From assembly GCA_000827205.1 (NCBI GenBank), contig KN832565.1, positions 623,656-687,655 of the forward strand: 64,000 bases of DNA. Direction: 5' to 3'. Position numbers and translations under genes: made by a program. The notes beneath the pieces were generated by a model that made no database searches, was not told the DNA's origin, and was given only the letters and a program-made list of their open reading frames with translations. This document shows, one piece after another, positions 33,767-44,016 of this stretch. The number at the start of each line of letters is the position of its first letter. The first letter of the stretch is position 1. This DNA comes from Plicaturopsis crispa FD-325 SS-3 (Eukaryota; Basidiomycota; Agaricomycetes; Amylocorticiales; Amylocorticiaceae).

Positions 33767-34999
33767 TCACGCCGTGATGTTCGCGTGCTTCAACAGATCC
33801 TCGTACTTGAACTCGTCCGGCTTCTCGTGGAACAGCTTCAACAACCGCTCTCCCTCCTTCTCGCCCTTCCCACTCTGCTCCCACAGGTAGAACTTCTGCA
33901 GACCCATAGTCAAAAGCTGTGCGTCCGCCTGGCTCAGCAGGTACCGCTCCGCACTCGCCCCGTCACTGGCGGCGGACGGCGTAATCTCCCCGCGGAGCAG
34001 GACGACGCCATGCGACCGCGCAAGGTCGGTGTAGAACGTCAGCACCAGGTATGGCGTCGCGAACGAATTCCGCAACTTGTACTCCTGCAGCGGGGTGAAC
34101 AGCACCGTTGCCGTCTGCGGGTTAGGCGACACCGCTGGCGCAGGGGGAGGCGGAGCGAAGAGCTCGGGCTCGGCAGCAGATGGCGCGGGGGGCGCGCCGT
34201 GGAAATCCCATTGCTGGAAGTAAAACTCATACGCCGTGTCCACTTCGCCCACCGTGGGCGGGGTGTCCGCGTTCTTCGGGCGCGGGACGGGCACGACGAA
34301 CGCCGCGTAGCGCTTCGCCACATCTGCCATGGTCTCATACAGGTCGACCGGGACGGCCGCGCAGATGAACCCACGGCCTGTGCCGCCGGACTTGGACGCG
34401 TGGTACGCGGTCCAGAGGGCGCCGATCTGCGCGGGCGTGTGCGGCGTGGCGAGGAGCCGCGGGATGTTGAGGATGGAGGAGAGCGGCTGGGTGGGGAACG
34501 ACGGGTCACTAGGGCGCTGCGGACGCGGGCGGGGGATACCTACTTTCACTGGAGAGCTGTCTTTCCGCACGCTGCCCGCGGGTGTGGGCGGTGGTCTCGC
34601 GGACGAGGATGAGGATGCTGCGGGAGCGGGGGGCGCGGGAAACGCCTTGGCGGCGATCTCCTGCGACCGGATGCGTTCCCGCTTTTGCTCTTCCTCGCGT
34701 GCCCGGGCGCGTAGCTCGGCGACGCTGAGTCCTTTCCTGGTGGCAGCAAAACGGGGCAGAATTGGGGATTATCGTCTGTCAGAAGACCGTCACACGGGAT
34801 GCACGAGGAAAGGGCGGGGTAAGACGTCTCACTCTTGGGCCCGCTGTTTCAGTTTCTCGGCATACTTCGACTCATAGGTTCCAGCTGAAGTGGGTTCTCC
34901 TCCGTCTTGTGTATTTAACCATCGTGCGTGCCGCGGGACCAGTATCGACCTTGGAAATGCTGCCCGGCGCAGGGGGAACGGATTTCTCACAGAGTGCAT
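33767..34999 (-). CDS. ATP11: ATP synthase F1 assembly factor Atp11
   Basis: Atp11 is a mitochondrial matrix chaperone that holds the F1 beta subunit during ATP synthase assembly. ATG at 34997-34999 (MHSVRNPFPLRRAAFPRSIL) gives a basic, Ser/Arg-rich targeting sequence. Exon 1 continues TYESKYAEKLKQRAQE, the N-terminal Atp11 helix, and one GT-AG intron (about 34734-34829) joins KGLSVAELRARAREEEQKRE. The long exon 2 has FPTQPLSSILNIPRLLATPH, IGALWTAYHASKSGGTGRGF, VVPVPR, FYFQQWDFHGA, TPLQEYKLRNSFATPYLVLT and FYTDLARSHGVVLLRGEI, the conserved Atp11 core. Stop TGA 33767-33769. It ends 97 bp from the convergent NmrA-like gene. Confidence 0.92.
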
Positions 35000-35411
35000 A
35001 GCCCACGCGCAGATTTCTGTTTCCAAAAGGCTGTAGCGAGGAACGAAAGGCAGAGGAGAAGTAAGCTAGACGTCGGTGAAGCACAAGAGATGTGGCAAGA
35101 TTTTTTGACGCTGTACTCGCGCCACGTGGGTACGCGCTCTGGGGCGAAAGCTCACTATTCATTCAAGCTGAACAACAGAACGTATACAGCACTATGCTGT
35201 ACGCATATGATGACAGAAACCAGAATGTTCGATACAAATAAAATAGAAATACACCTTTAGACGACCCCATATGCGCCCAGGAATGAAATATGAGATTGAG
35301 ACCCGTCTCAGGCGATCTAGGAGCACTCATCCCGAGAGCGACACCCGTCACGCATCCCGAAAGAAAGAAAAGAGAGGAAAAGAGAATAAGAGAAGTGCAT
35401 GTCCGTTTGTT
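35000..35411. other. Intergenic region
   Basis: About 0.4 kb between two minus-strand genes, holding the 3' end of the surface-protein gene and the promoter of ATP11. No feature recognised. Confidence 0.5.
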
Positions 35412-36642
35412 TTATACCAACTCGGACCCATCCCCGTGCACCTGTGGCCGCGTGATCTCGTGGTACGCCGGGGGCTGCGACAGTCCTCTGGGACGGCGCG
35501 AGTCTGTAGAGACACTGCTTTGCGGCCCAAAAATCACCGTCGATGTTTCTGTTATGGATGCCTGACTGGGCGGGGCAGGCGGCGGCAGAGGCCTGATATC
35601 AAGTACCACGTCGCCGCCTCCCCCGTCACCGCGCTTCTCCTGCGCTCTGGGCGAGGGAAAAACGTCGGATAGGTCGACAGGCGATATGCCGTCTACGTGC
35701 AGCAGTTTTTTGCGGCGTCTGCGGTTGCGCCGGATGTAGAGGGAGATGCCGAGCGCGATGACCACCGCGCACACGGGCACGGCGGTGCCCGCGATGACGG
35801 CAACGGTGGTGCGGGAAGCCGTGTGTGCGATATCCTCGTGTCTACATATTGGATATTGTTAGTCACTGCGTATCAGCGTAGGACGAGGTAAATCCCCGAC
35901 TCACGAGTAGGTGATATAGTCGAGCATGATCAGCGATTTATTGCTGTTGCGCCCGGACTCGATTGACAGGTTATGAGATCCCGAGGGGATCGACGCGTTC
36001 GCGTACACGGGGACGTTGTATTCGTATACACGCGTGCCGTTGGGCTGGCGCTGGTACGTCCCTACGGGCTCGCCGTCGAGGAGGAACACCATGTCCGTAG
36101 TCCCGTCGGGCGACTGGTCGTCGTGGAATATTATGCAGTACACATACACGGCGCTTCCTGCGGGTACTTACGTGAAATTTCTGAAGGGAGGGGATGTGGG
36201 GGGAGGTACGCACCGGTGAAGGGGACTGAGGCGGATATGGTCATGTTGACGTCGTTGTTGGATCCGCTCTGGGTGTTGAAAGTCCCGTCGTGCCAGGAGC
36301 TCTGGTATGTCTGTGTAAAATCAGGCTGTAGGTAGGAATCGTTAAATCGACGTGATTCCGAGTGACGATGAACGAGCACATACGTGAGCAGTGCTACAGC
36401 AGAGACGGCGTCAGACCAACGAATAACCTGTGTGCGATAGCGACATACCAAGCAGTGCAATTCGTCCCGTCATTCCAGGCGTCCGCAGGGGTGTACGCAA
36501 CGAGGGCGCCCGTGTCCGGATCGCCAAACTTGTCGTCGATCGTGGTGTTCACCAGCCGCGACACGACGAAGCAAGGGAATATCAATATGCAGAAAAGGAG
36601 CGTATACGTGTGAAGGGTCACCGCCAGCCAGCTGAAGCGCAT
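35412..36642 (-). CDS. Jelly-roll single-pass surface protein, copy 1
   Basis: ATG at 36640-36642; the N-terminus TLLFCILIFPCFVVSRLV is a signal peptide or anchor. The ectodomain reads NTTIDDKFGDPDTGALVAYT, DAWNDGTNCTAW, SSWHDGTFNTQSGSNNDVNM, TISASVPFTG, AVYVYCIIFHDDQSPDGTTD, FLLDGEPVGTYQR and SLIMLDYITYS, across four or more exons. This is a basidiomycete beta-sandwich (galactose-binding-like) surface module with an IDDxxGD start. One membrane helix (VAVIAGTAVPVCAVVIALGI) is followed by RRNRRRRKK stop-transfer and a Pro/Ser-rich tail to TAA at 35412-35414. The module suggests binding of a wall glycan, but the ligand is not shown. A second copy lies at 42161-43610. Confidence 0.82.
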
Positions 36643-37134
36643 CTTGGTGGTCGGCTAGGTACGCGTCCAGGGATCTACCTGGTCGTGGTCAGTGCAAGCA
36701 CTGTAGAACTCATGGGAGTCTTGGTCGATGGTTTGGTAGCTCTGAGCGCTGAGCTTTGGACTCCTGGGCTAGAGATGCCGGTTTCTGTGAAGCCTTCGGT
36801 GTGTGTAAGTTGTCAATGGGGAAGTCGACAAGTATTATGTCCGTTGTATGCCCGAGTCGTGGACGGTGGGAGAGAGAGAGCAGGCCGACCATCATCGTCC
36901 TAGGCGCTCTGAGCCTAAGTGATACCACGGTCGGTTCGCGCTCCACATCGAGTCCGACATCAAAGGAGGAGACATCTCCAAACAATCTCCAAGACTCGTA
37001 CGGCTAAGCAGATGGACAAGTGAACAAAGCGGCATCGCTGCAAGTCCATGTTTTTGTGCCGAAGAGGACCTCCGCGATCACCGAAAAAGTAAACCTACCT
37101 CGAATCTGCGCTCAATCCAATACTCGAATCCGCC
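36643..37134. other. Divergent promoter region
   Basis: About 0.5 kb between the surface-protein gene (-) and the LIP2-type gene (+). Short open frames only; no motif or repeat. Confidence 0.5.
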
Positions 37135-37908
37135 ATGTCTTTACCGCCCATCTTGTACCACTACTTTCCTCTGCCACTACCCTACACGCGCACACTCGCC
37201 CTGCAAGAGCGTCTGCACCAGATCCAGCTCCGTCGCCGCCCACACAATCACAAAGACATCCTCCTCCTCCTCCAGCACCGCCCCGTCTACACCGCCGGCC
37301 GCCGCCAGTCCGATGCAGAACTCGAACATGAACGACTCAGGCTAACGGGAATCGGCGCCGACTTCGTGCGCACGCAGCGCGGCGGCGAGCTCACGTACCA
37401 CGGCCCCGGGCAGCTCGTCGGCTACCCCCTCCTCGACCTCGCGCGCGCGCCCCCGACCATCGGCATCCGCGACTACATCTGCCGCATCCAGCGCACCCTC
37501 CAGCGCCACCTCCTCGACGCGCACGCCCTGCCACACGTCCCCTCGGAGCACACCGGCGTCTTCCTCGACGCGCACACGAAGATTGCGAGCATTGGCGTGC
37601 AGGTGCGGCATAGGCTCACAACGCATGGGTTTGCGCTCAACGTGGCGAGGGAGCCGCAGGCGTGGTTTGACCGCGTCGTTGCGTGTGGGCTGACGGATGT
37701 GAGCGCGGGGTCGGTAGAGAGCGCGACGGGGAGGGCGGTGCGCGTGGAGGATGTGGTGCCGGGCGTCGTCGACGTCTTTGGGCAGGTATTTGGACGGCGG
37801 ATGGAGCGTATGCGCTTAGAGGACGAGGACGAGGTCGGAGAGGCGATTGCAGAGGTCGAGGAGGATGCCAGGCGGGCGGGCGACTGGCTGCGCCGTCCGT
37901 CTTCGTAG
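37135..37908 (+). CDS. LIP2: Lipoyl(octanoyl) transferase
   Basis: LipB/Lip2 transfers octanoyl from acyl carrier protein to lipoyl domains in mitochondria. The gene is a single intronless exon of 257 codons starting MSLPPILYHYFPLPLPYTRT. The family signature is complete: ILLLLQHRPVYTAGRR, then RGGELTYHGPGQLVGYPLLD, then the Lys-containing KIASIGVQVRHRLTTHGFAL and the catalytic Cys in VACGLTDV. Length and order match fungal and bacterial LipB. A hydrophobic N-terminus without an obvious presequence leaves mitochondrial targeting implied by family only. The C-terminus (EDEDEVGEAIAEVEEDARRA) is acidic. Stop TAG 37906-37908. Confidence 0.93.
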   Translation: MSLPPILYHYFPLPLPYTRTLALQERLHQIQLRRRPHNHKDILLLLQHRPVYTAGRRQSDAELEHERLRLTGIGADFVRTQRGGELTYHGPGQLVGYPLLDLARAPPTIGIRDYICRIQRTLQRHLLDAHALPHVPSEHTGVFLDAHTKIASIGVQVRHRLTTHGFALNVAREPQAWFDRVVACGLTDVSAGSVESATGRAVRVEDVVPGVVDVFGQVFGRRMERMRLEDEDEVGEAIAEVEEDARRAGDWLRRPSS

Positions 37909-38896
37909 GGCTCGCTCCGTGTACAGTACTCGTTGTCGGCAAGTCCTCATAAACTCGAGATGCATTACATCTGATGCGCGAGCGTTCAACGTTCGGCCCA
38001 AACTTCAACTTCACGCTTTCCCATGTCGAGGCGCGCCATTATGCGGCATATATCGAGTCGCTCATGCTCGAAGTCAAGAGCGTGCTCTGTAACAATATCA
38101 ACAGACGGGTAAGCCGTGCTTTCCTTGCCTGTGCTGTCTACTCTAATATAGTGGTGGATTGGGGTAGGCTCGAGCCGCGTATAACTTTGCGTCGTGGCTT
38201 CACTGTGTCACCACCTCGAGGAACAACCGTGATACCAGTGGCGTGCTCGATAGCGTACTGTGCGTAACACGGCGTTCGCGGGTGGTATCACCACTGCCGG
38301 CGTGCCCTAGGTGCAGGGGCAGTTGCCAGGTTGCATAACGCCGACACCCATGTGCGTCCAAGTTATATCCGAATCGTCCCAGCTTGACTCTATGACAGAA
38401 TTGAGTTGACTCGAAGCTTGAGGCCTCAGTATCCGAGCTGAAGCGCTGGAGGATATTGTGCTCAACGCGACAGCAGCCTTTGATTTCCTCTTTTTTCACG
38501 TTTTTATCTGTGTTCCTCAGTCCTGCCATCGAGTTTTGCCGCCGGAAGTTTACTGCTGCATCGTCTCGACTCTCATGTACACCGTCCACGCGATTCCTCA
38601 TCGTCGCTACTCTCCTGAATGGTAGACCGTATGGCGAAAGCTATATATACCTCGTTCAAAAATAATCAGCAGTGCCATGCATACGCGCTGTCCACGCGGT
38701 CGCTGAGGCGGTAGCTGATGTGCAGGTACAAACTTGGTCCCGACCGCGACGAGCACCAGCTATGCACACGCGCTCGTCTCCTGCTCGCCTCCATATCGGC
38801 ACTTCGGGCAATGGGCACCACCTATAAGTACCTGGCACTCACCATGCAGGCTTCCGCAGAGTCCACCCGAGTCCCCAGACTTTCCCCGTCGCCGCC
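37909..38896. other. Intergenic region with aspartic protease promoter
   Basis: About 1 kb between two plus-strand genes. A CTATAAGTA element near 38822 is the likely TATA box of the protease, about 70 nt before its ATG. No other gene or repeat recognised. Confidence 0.45.
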
Positions 38897-40298
38897 ATGT
38901 ACTCCCTCGTCACCGTTGCACTTGCTCTGAGCGCCTCCGCCTCCGCCTACACAGTGCCAGTGAAGAAGGCGCACGGCCGCACCGGGCCCGACTACTTGAA
39001 GGGCCTCCCGGAGGTTGCCCGCGCCCGCGCTGCACACCTCAAGGCCAAGGGCTCGTCGATCCCCGCGTCGAACCTCGACTACGTGCAGTACACGTCGAGC
39101 ATCGGTGTCGGCAGCCCCGCGACGTACTATAACCTTGTCATTGACACCGGCAGCTCCAACACCTTTGTTGGGTGCGTGCATGCTCTTTTTCCTTTTCGCT
39201 CGGGCATGCGCTGATGAAGGGCGATGAGATAGGACTGGCAAGAAGTATGTCAAGACAAACACGAGTGTCGCCACTGGCCAGGCCGTGAACGTGACGTACG
39301 GCTCTGGGTACTTTACGGGCAATGAATGTGAGTGAAATTTATTCTGTCCGAGGCCCATCTCATGGACGTACACAGACTACGACGATGTCACCATCGGACC
39401 CGGCTTCGTGATCAAGAACCAGTCGATAGGCGACGCGCTCAAATACGCTCAGTTTGAGTATGTGCTTTTCGTTCGCGCTGTTATGAAGTCGTTCTGATTT
39501 TTCTCGCGACAGAGGTGTCGATGGCATCATCGGTGTCGGGCCCGTCGACCTCACTGAAGGCACTCTTCCCAACGACAAGAAGGCCCTCATCCCCACCGTC
39601 ACCAACAACGCAGTCTCGCAGAAGCTGATTTCCTCCGAGATCCTCGGCGTGTCCTTCGCACCCTCCACCAAGGAGAACGACACGAACGGCGCCCTGACCT
39701 TCGGCGGCGCCGACAGCGCGTACTACACGGGCAAGATCTCGTACACGCCCCTCACGAAGACCTCGCCGTCGAGCTACTACTGGGGCGTGAACGTCACGAA
39801 GGCGACGTACGGCACGAAGACGATCATCGGCTCGTCCGCCGCGGGCATCGTCGACACCGGCACCACGCAGATCCTCATCGCGGACGACTGGTTCTCGAAG
39901 TACGTCGCAGCGATCTCCGGCGCGAAGCTCGACGACTCGACGGGCCTGCTCGTGATCCCCACCGCGTCCGTCGCGGACATCAAGCCGTTCAATTTCACGA
40001 TCGGCGGCGCGGTGTACTCGCTGGACGCGGACGCGCAGCTCGTGCCCGAGAGCGAGAACACCGCGTGGGGCGGGAAGAGCGGCGTGCGGTACGGGTACTT
40101 TGGGAACATGGGCAGCAACAGCGGCGAGGGCCTCGACTTTATCATTGGCCAGAAGTTCATGGAGCGCTACTACGCTGTGTTTGACAGCAAGAACAAGCGG
40201 GTCGGCTTTGCGCAGACGTGAGCTTCTCTTTTGCTTGCGGATTCGGGCAAGGTGCTGACGCGGAATGTAGGAACAACACGTTTGCGACATCGTCATAG
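38897..40298 (+). CDS. Secreted aspartic protease, polyporopepsin-like
   Basis: A pepsin-family (A1) endopeptidase. ATG at 38897; the signal peptide MYSLVTVALALSASASAYTV is followed by a basic propeptide (VKKAHGRTGPDYLKG, SSIPASNLDYVQYTSSIGVG). The first catalytic Asp is in NLVIDTGSSNTFVG and the second in AAGIVDTGTTQILIADDWF. The tyrosine flap region reads VTYGSGYFTGNEY. The C-terminal part has DFIIGQKFMERYYAVFDSKN and KRVGFAQT. Four introns lie after VG, NE, AQFE and AQT; the last exon adds NNTFATSS before TAG (40296-40298). About 400 residues, as in polyporopepsins of white-rot fungi. Absence of Cys pairs in the visible part fits that subgroup. Confidence 0.93.
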
Positions 40299-40826
40299 AT
40301 GTTAATTCAATTACTCATACCCTGTATATCGTTGTATCGTTATACTATTAATCTAAATGCTCGCGCTGTTGAGTAACACGACCGCGGTCCCTTAGAGATG
40401 AGCGAACACGACCTTCCTACTCAGGCGTTTCTTCCGCGACCGACAACGTAGGCCTCTATTTTTTTGGCAGGAACGCTCTGTTGCGTACCGATCACCACTA
40501 CATGCCCCCATACTGGGATCACCCGAACAGCTATGTGTAGCCCTCTTGTCACGTTCATCCTCCTGATTCAGGTCGACTGACTCGTCGGATGCAGCGGATG
40601 GAACTGTCGTAGCTGTCCCTCAAGAATCCTGGGCGACGTGCATCTTACCGCGACGGGGGAAACAACGAACTCGCACTAACGCCTCCCGTTGGGGTGGCGT
40701 GTTACAGTTCAAGGGCGTCGGTATGGCCAGCCTCAACGAAAAAACAGGCTATATCCTAGGGGTAAGTCAAAGTACGCAAGGGCAAACATCCAATCACCAT
40801 ACCTGGTACAATCGTACGCCATTTTA
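40299..40826. other. Intergenic between convergent genes
   Basis: About 0.5 kb between the protease (+) and a small membrane protein gene (-). No feature recognised. Confidence 0.5.
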
Positions 40827-41591
40827 TCATTTGGGCAAACCGTCCACGAGACGCCATTCGCCCGATTCCCCTACGACCATCCAAGTCGCTACATGGCACG
40901 CGCGCCAATACAACGCCAGCACCACAAACTCTGCAAAGGCGAGTACGAGCATGATGATGAACACCCCCGCGTTGTGTACCCCGGGCGATTTGATCGCGGC
41001 GTCGTTCATCTCCGTGATCTCGAACGTCGCAGAGTACACGGCCATGGCGAGGCCGGCGGCCCACCAGATCTGGAGGAAGCCGAGGAACCAGAAGTTGCCG
41101 TCTGTGGCGTAGCGCGGGCGGGGAGGAGACGTGGACCACACTGAAGGGTCGGGAGCACTCCTAATGCGCGTGTATTGGCGGGAGGAGAGCGCGAGGATGG
41201 CGCCGTGGTAGATTATTGTTAGGAACGAGGCGCTGGGCAGAACGAACATGGACGACTCCCCGAGATCGAGCAGGGAGAAAAGTAGCTCGAGGGCGGAGAG
41301 GGCGGTGGAGATGAGGGTGTAGCGGTACACCGCTGTGGGCAGGTACGGCACATTGGTGAGCGAGGGTTTGGTGGGGACACCCGACACCACGCCGGGCGTC
41401 CGACTGCATGAGAATGAAGATTCGGTAAGTGCGAAAGTACGCGGTAGTCCACGGATAGGACGCACCTCAGTATGCTGTATTGCACCAGCTTGAATATCTG
41501 CAGGCTGCAGCGGGTGAAGAAAGAGGAGAGTAAGTGTGTAACAGCACTAGTAGGCAGCGTGGGGACCGAGCAGCTACCGAGCAAGTCCCAT
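40827..41591 (-). CDS. Small multi-pass membrane protein of unknown function
   Basis: The main exon (40827 to about 41405) encodes RTPGVVSGVPTKPSLTNVPY, then hydrophobic segments LISTALSALELLFSLLDLG, FVLPSASFLTIIYHGAILAL, NFWFLGFLQIWWAAGLAMAV and AGVFIIMLVLAFAEFVVLAL, so about four membrane helices in roughly 210 residues. A short upstream exon encodes LQIFKLVQYSIL. The start is inferred at 41591 (MGLAR joined by a 70-nt intron to LQIFK), because the exon itself has no in-frame ATG. This places the ATG only about 25 nt from a TATATAATAC run, which is close, so the start is uncertain. Stop TGA 40827-40829. No known domain. Confidence 0.7.
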
Positions 41592-42160
41592 GGATTGGGA
41601 CAAACTCAAGGTATTATATAGCGTCGGCGACTCGTCTTGCGTGTGACCGTGGCATGGACGTCCTGCAGGCCATTGGTCGAGAGCAGCATGTAATAATATC
41701 CATCGCACTGCGGCACAGCACGACGTTGCCCCGACGGGAGGCCCTGGGCTTAGGCTAGGGCCGCCGGTAACTTTGAATTTCAAGCAGTGTGTGTTTCTGC
41801 AGCACAACCTTGTGCATGGCGCGCGGCGTCCTATATAAAGTAGATAATGAGAGAGGTGCAATTGAGACGAGTTGGAGGACATGACAGCAGGAAGCAGCCA
41901 GCGAACGCGTCGTCGTGGTCGACCAAGTCGGTCATCGACGTCCAACATCCTGATCGAACGGCGTACATGCCTACATAGATCCAGCTAATAAATTACACGA
42001 TGCACGACGCCGGTTACACTGGAGCAGGGGACATCCCAAGCTTCCGCAGAACTGAAATGAAACAAGGAGCGACAAGAACAAGCAAGTCAGTATTAAGTGT
42101 GCAGGCCTAAACATGCAGCGTACGCCGATCCATAAATATACGCAGACATCCATGCCACGC
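41592..42160. other. Intergenic region with an orphan TATA element
   Basis: About 0.6 kb. It contains TATATAATAC on the minus strand at 41611-41620 and a separate strong CTATATAAAG on the plus strand at 41831-41840 that does not point at any recognised gene; a 35-codon plus-strand frame at 41881-41988 follows it. Confidence 0.5.
41831..41840 (+). promoter_or_regulatory. Orphan TATA-like element
   Basis: CTATATAAAG on the plus strand, followed 41 nt later by an ATG opening a short basic frame (41881-41988). No other plus-strand gene lies downstream before the convergent surface-protein gene. Confidence 0.35.
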
Positions 42161-43610
42161 CTACCCCGCTCTCCTACGATGCTTTTCTCCCAGCGCCCGC
42201 AGCTGCGGATCGACATGACCGCTGTGCTCATAAGCGGGCGGAGGCACGACGTCCGCCTGCACGCGCGACACCTCCGCGATGTCGCTCGACCCCGTCGTCG
42301 TCGTGCCCCCTCGTGATCCCTGCGCGCGGGAGTGCACGGGAGACGACTCCGGCCAGGCCGTAGTGCTTGGCGACGAGTACGGGTTGCTCAGCACCGAGGG
42401 CGTCGTTGGCGACCCGGAGGTCGTAGTCGGAGGCGCGGGGTGGGGCCGGCTGTACGAAGACGACGCGGCGAACGAGTGCGGCGCGTAGCTCGTCGACGCG
42501 AGCGTGATGGGCGTGATCGGGGGCAGGCTCGTGCGCGACGGACTGGAGGTGGTGGCGGAGGAGGACGGGTGCTGCGACGCGGTGAGGCTGGCGGGCGGCG
42601 CGTCGATCCACGCCGTCGAGTCTGGCATGCGCGGGGGCGGGCGCTCGAATGAGCCGGGGCAGGGCTGTTTCTTGCGGTGGCGGTATACCGCATACGCTAT
42701 GGCAGCGAGCAGGAGGACGCCGCATACGGCGCCGACCGCTGCGCCGGCGATCGTCCCGGTGGAGGCACCGTGCGCTTGGGCGGTGGTGGTCGAGTTGCCG
42801 GATGTGCTCGACGACGTTGCGTTCGGCTGCACTCCATCGTCGTATCTGCGTCCGAATCAATAAGTCCGTGTCGTTGTTTTGAGGGTAAGGGAAACGCACG
42901 TATACTGGAGATAATCAATGATAGCAAGCGCTTTCAGGCCATTGACGTGCCCGTTCTGGACGGTAAAGTTGTGCGGCTTGGGCTCGAGATTCTCCATCGA
43001 GAACACGGAGACGTTGTACGAGAAGTTGGGCTGCGCGCCCGTGGGCGCGAGGGTGAAGGTGCCGACTGTGTTCCCGTCGATGAAGAACGTGAGGTCCATG
43101 TTCCCGTCCGGTCCGCTGGCGCTGTGGGCGACGATGCAGTAGACGTATACCGCGGTACCTGCCTGATGTCAGGCCTGCTGCACACCACCATCCACAGTAA
43201 GTAATGTATTGCGCACCATTGAAATTCACGGAGGCGGAGAGCGTCTGGTTCGGAAAGTTGTTGCTGCCCGGGAGTACATTGAACGTCCCGTCGTGCCACG
43301 AGCCCATAAACGCTTGGGACGCTGCCGGCTACACCCCACGGACCCACAACCACAATCAGCAAGCGCACGGCAGTCAACATACGATGTATAGACTCGCCTG
43401 GGCAGTACACGATGGACAGTTCGTCCCGTCATTCCACGCGCCATCGGGCAGATACGCCCACTGCGCGCCCGTCCGCGCATCCCCGAACTTATCGTCGATG
43501 GTGCCGTTCACCAGCGCGCCCAGGCTCACCGGCAGGCGCAGCAAAGAGAGGAATCCGCATATGCATATCAGAAAGAGCGTTGAACTTGTGGGTGTGCGGC
43601 GCCGCTGCAT
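42161..43610 (-). CDS. Jelly-roll single-pass surface protein, copy 2
   Basis: ATG at 43608-43610 (MQRRRTPTSSTLFLICICGF) gives a signal peptide. The ectodomain reads VNGTIDDKFGDARTGAQWAY, DGAWNDGTNCPSC, GSWHDGTFNVLPGSNNFPNQ, TLSASVNFNGAQY, AVYVYCIVAHSASGPDGNMD, FIDGNTVGTFTLAPTGAQPN and ALAIIDYLQYT. These align segment by segment with copy 1 at 35412-36642, but the two differ at most positions, so the duplication is old or the domains were acquired separately. One helix (GTIAGAAVGAVCGVLLLAAI) and a YRHRKKQ stop-transfer precede a long Ser/Thr/Pro-rich cytosolic tail of more than 150 residues to TAG at 42161-42163. Several N-glycosylation-type NxS/T sites lie in the ectodomain. Confidence 0.82.
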
Positions 43611-44016
43611 GGCTTCAGATCGCCCTCATGTGGAGGGGTGGATAGATCTAGAAAGGAACAAGAAAGGACGAGTCCTTTGTGTTTGTTGGGCAGGCAAAAT
43701 GACATGGAGGCGAGCGCTCGTGCGAAATGAGCGTAGGGAGGATGATGAAAAATCTGTATACGTGAACTCATGATCATCAGGAGAAGCGTTCTTGCACAGG
43801 CGTCTGTTGGGCGCCTGATACGAAATACCTGCTAAATGAGACGGTGGCACTTGCTCTCGACAATGGAGCCCCCGACAAACCGAGACATAGAAAGCAATGT
43901 GTATATGAGGGTAACGGACGGGAGTCTTGAGAGACACCCGCAACAGGAGAAGAGATTGAAAAATTATTAGATTCCGCGTCATAAATGTATAAGTAAACAA
44001 AAACACATCCGCCCTC
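43611..44016. other. Intergenic region
   Basis: About 0.4 kb between two minus-strand genes (promoter of the surface protein, 3' end of ERG5). No feature recognised. Confidence 0.5.

Noticed and set aside
33719-34612. 297-codon plus-strand frame opposite ATP11
   Set aside because: Antisense shadow of the ATP11 exon, Arg/Gly-rich as expected from the reversed codons.
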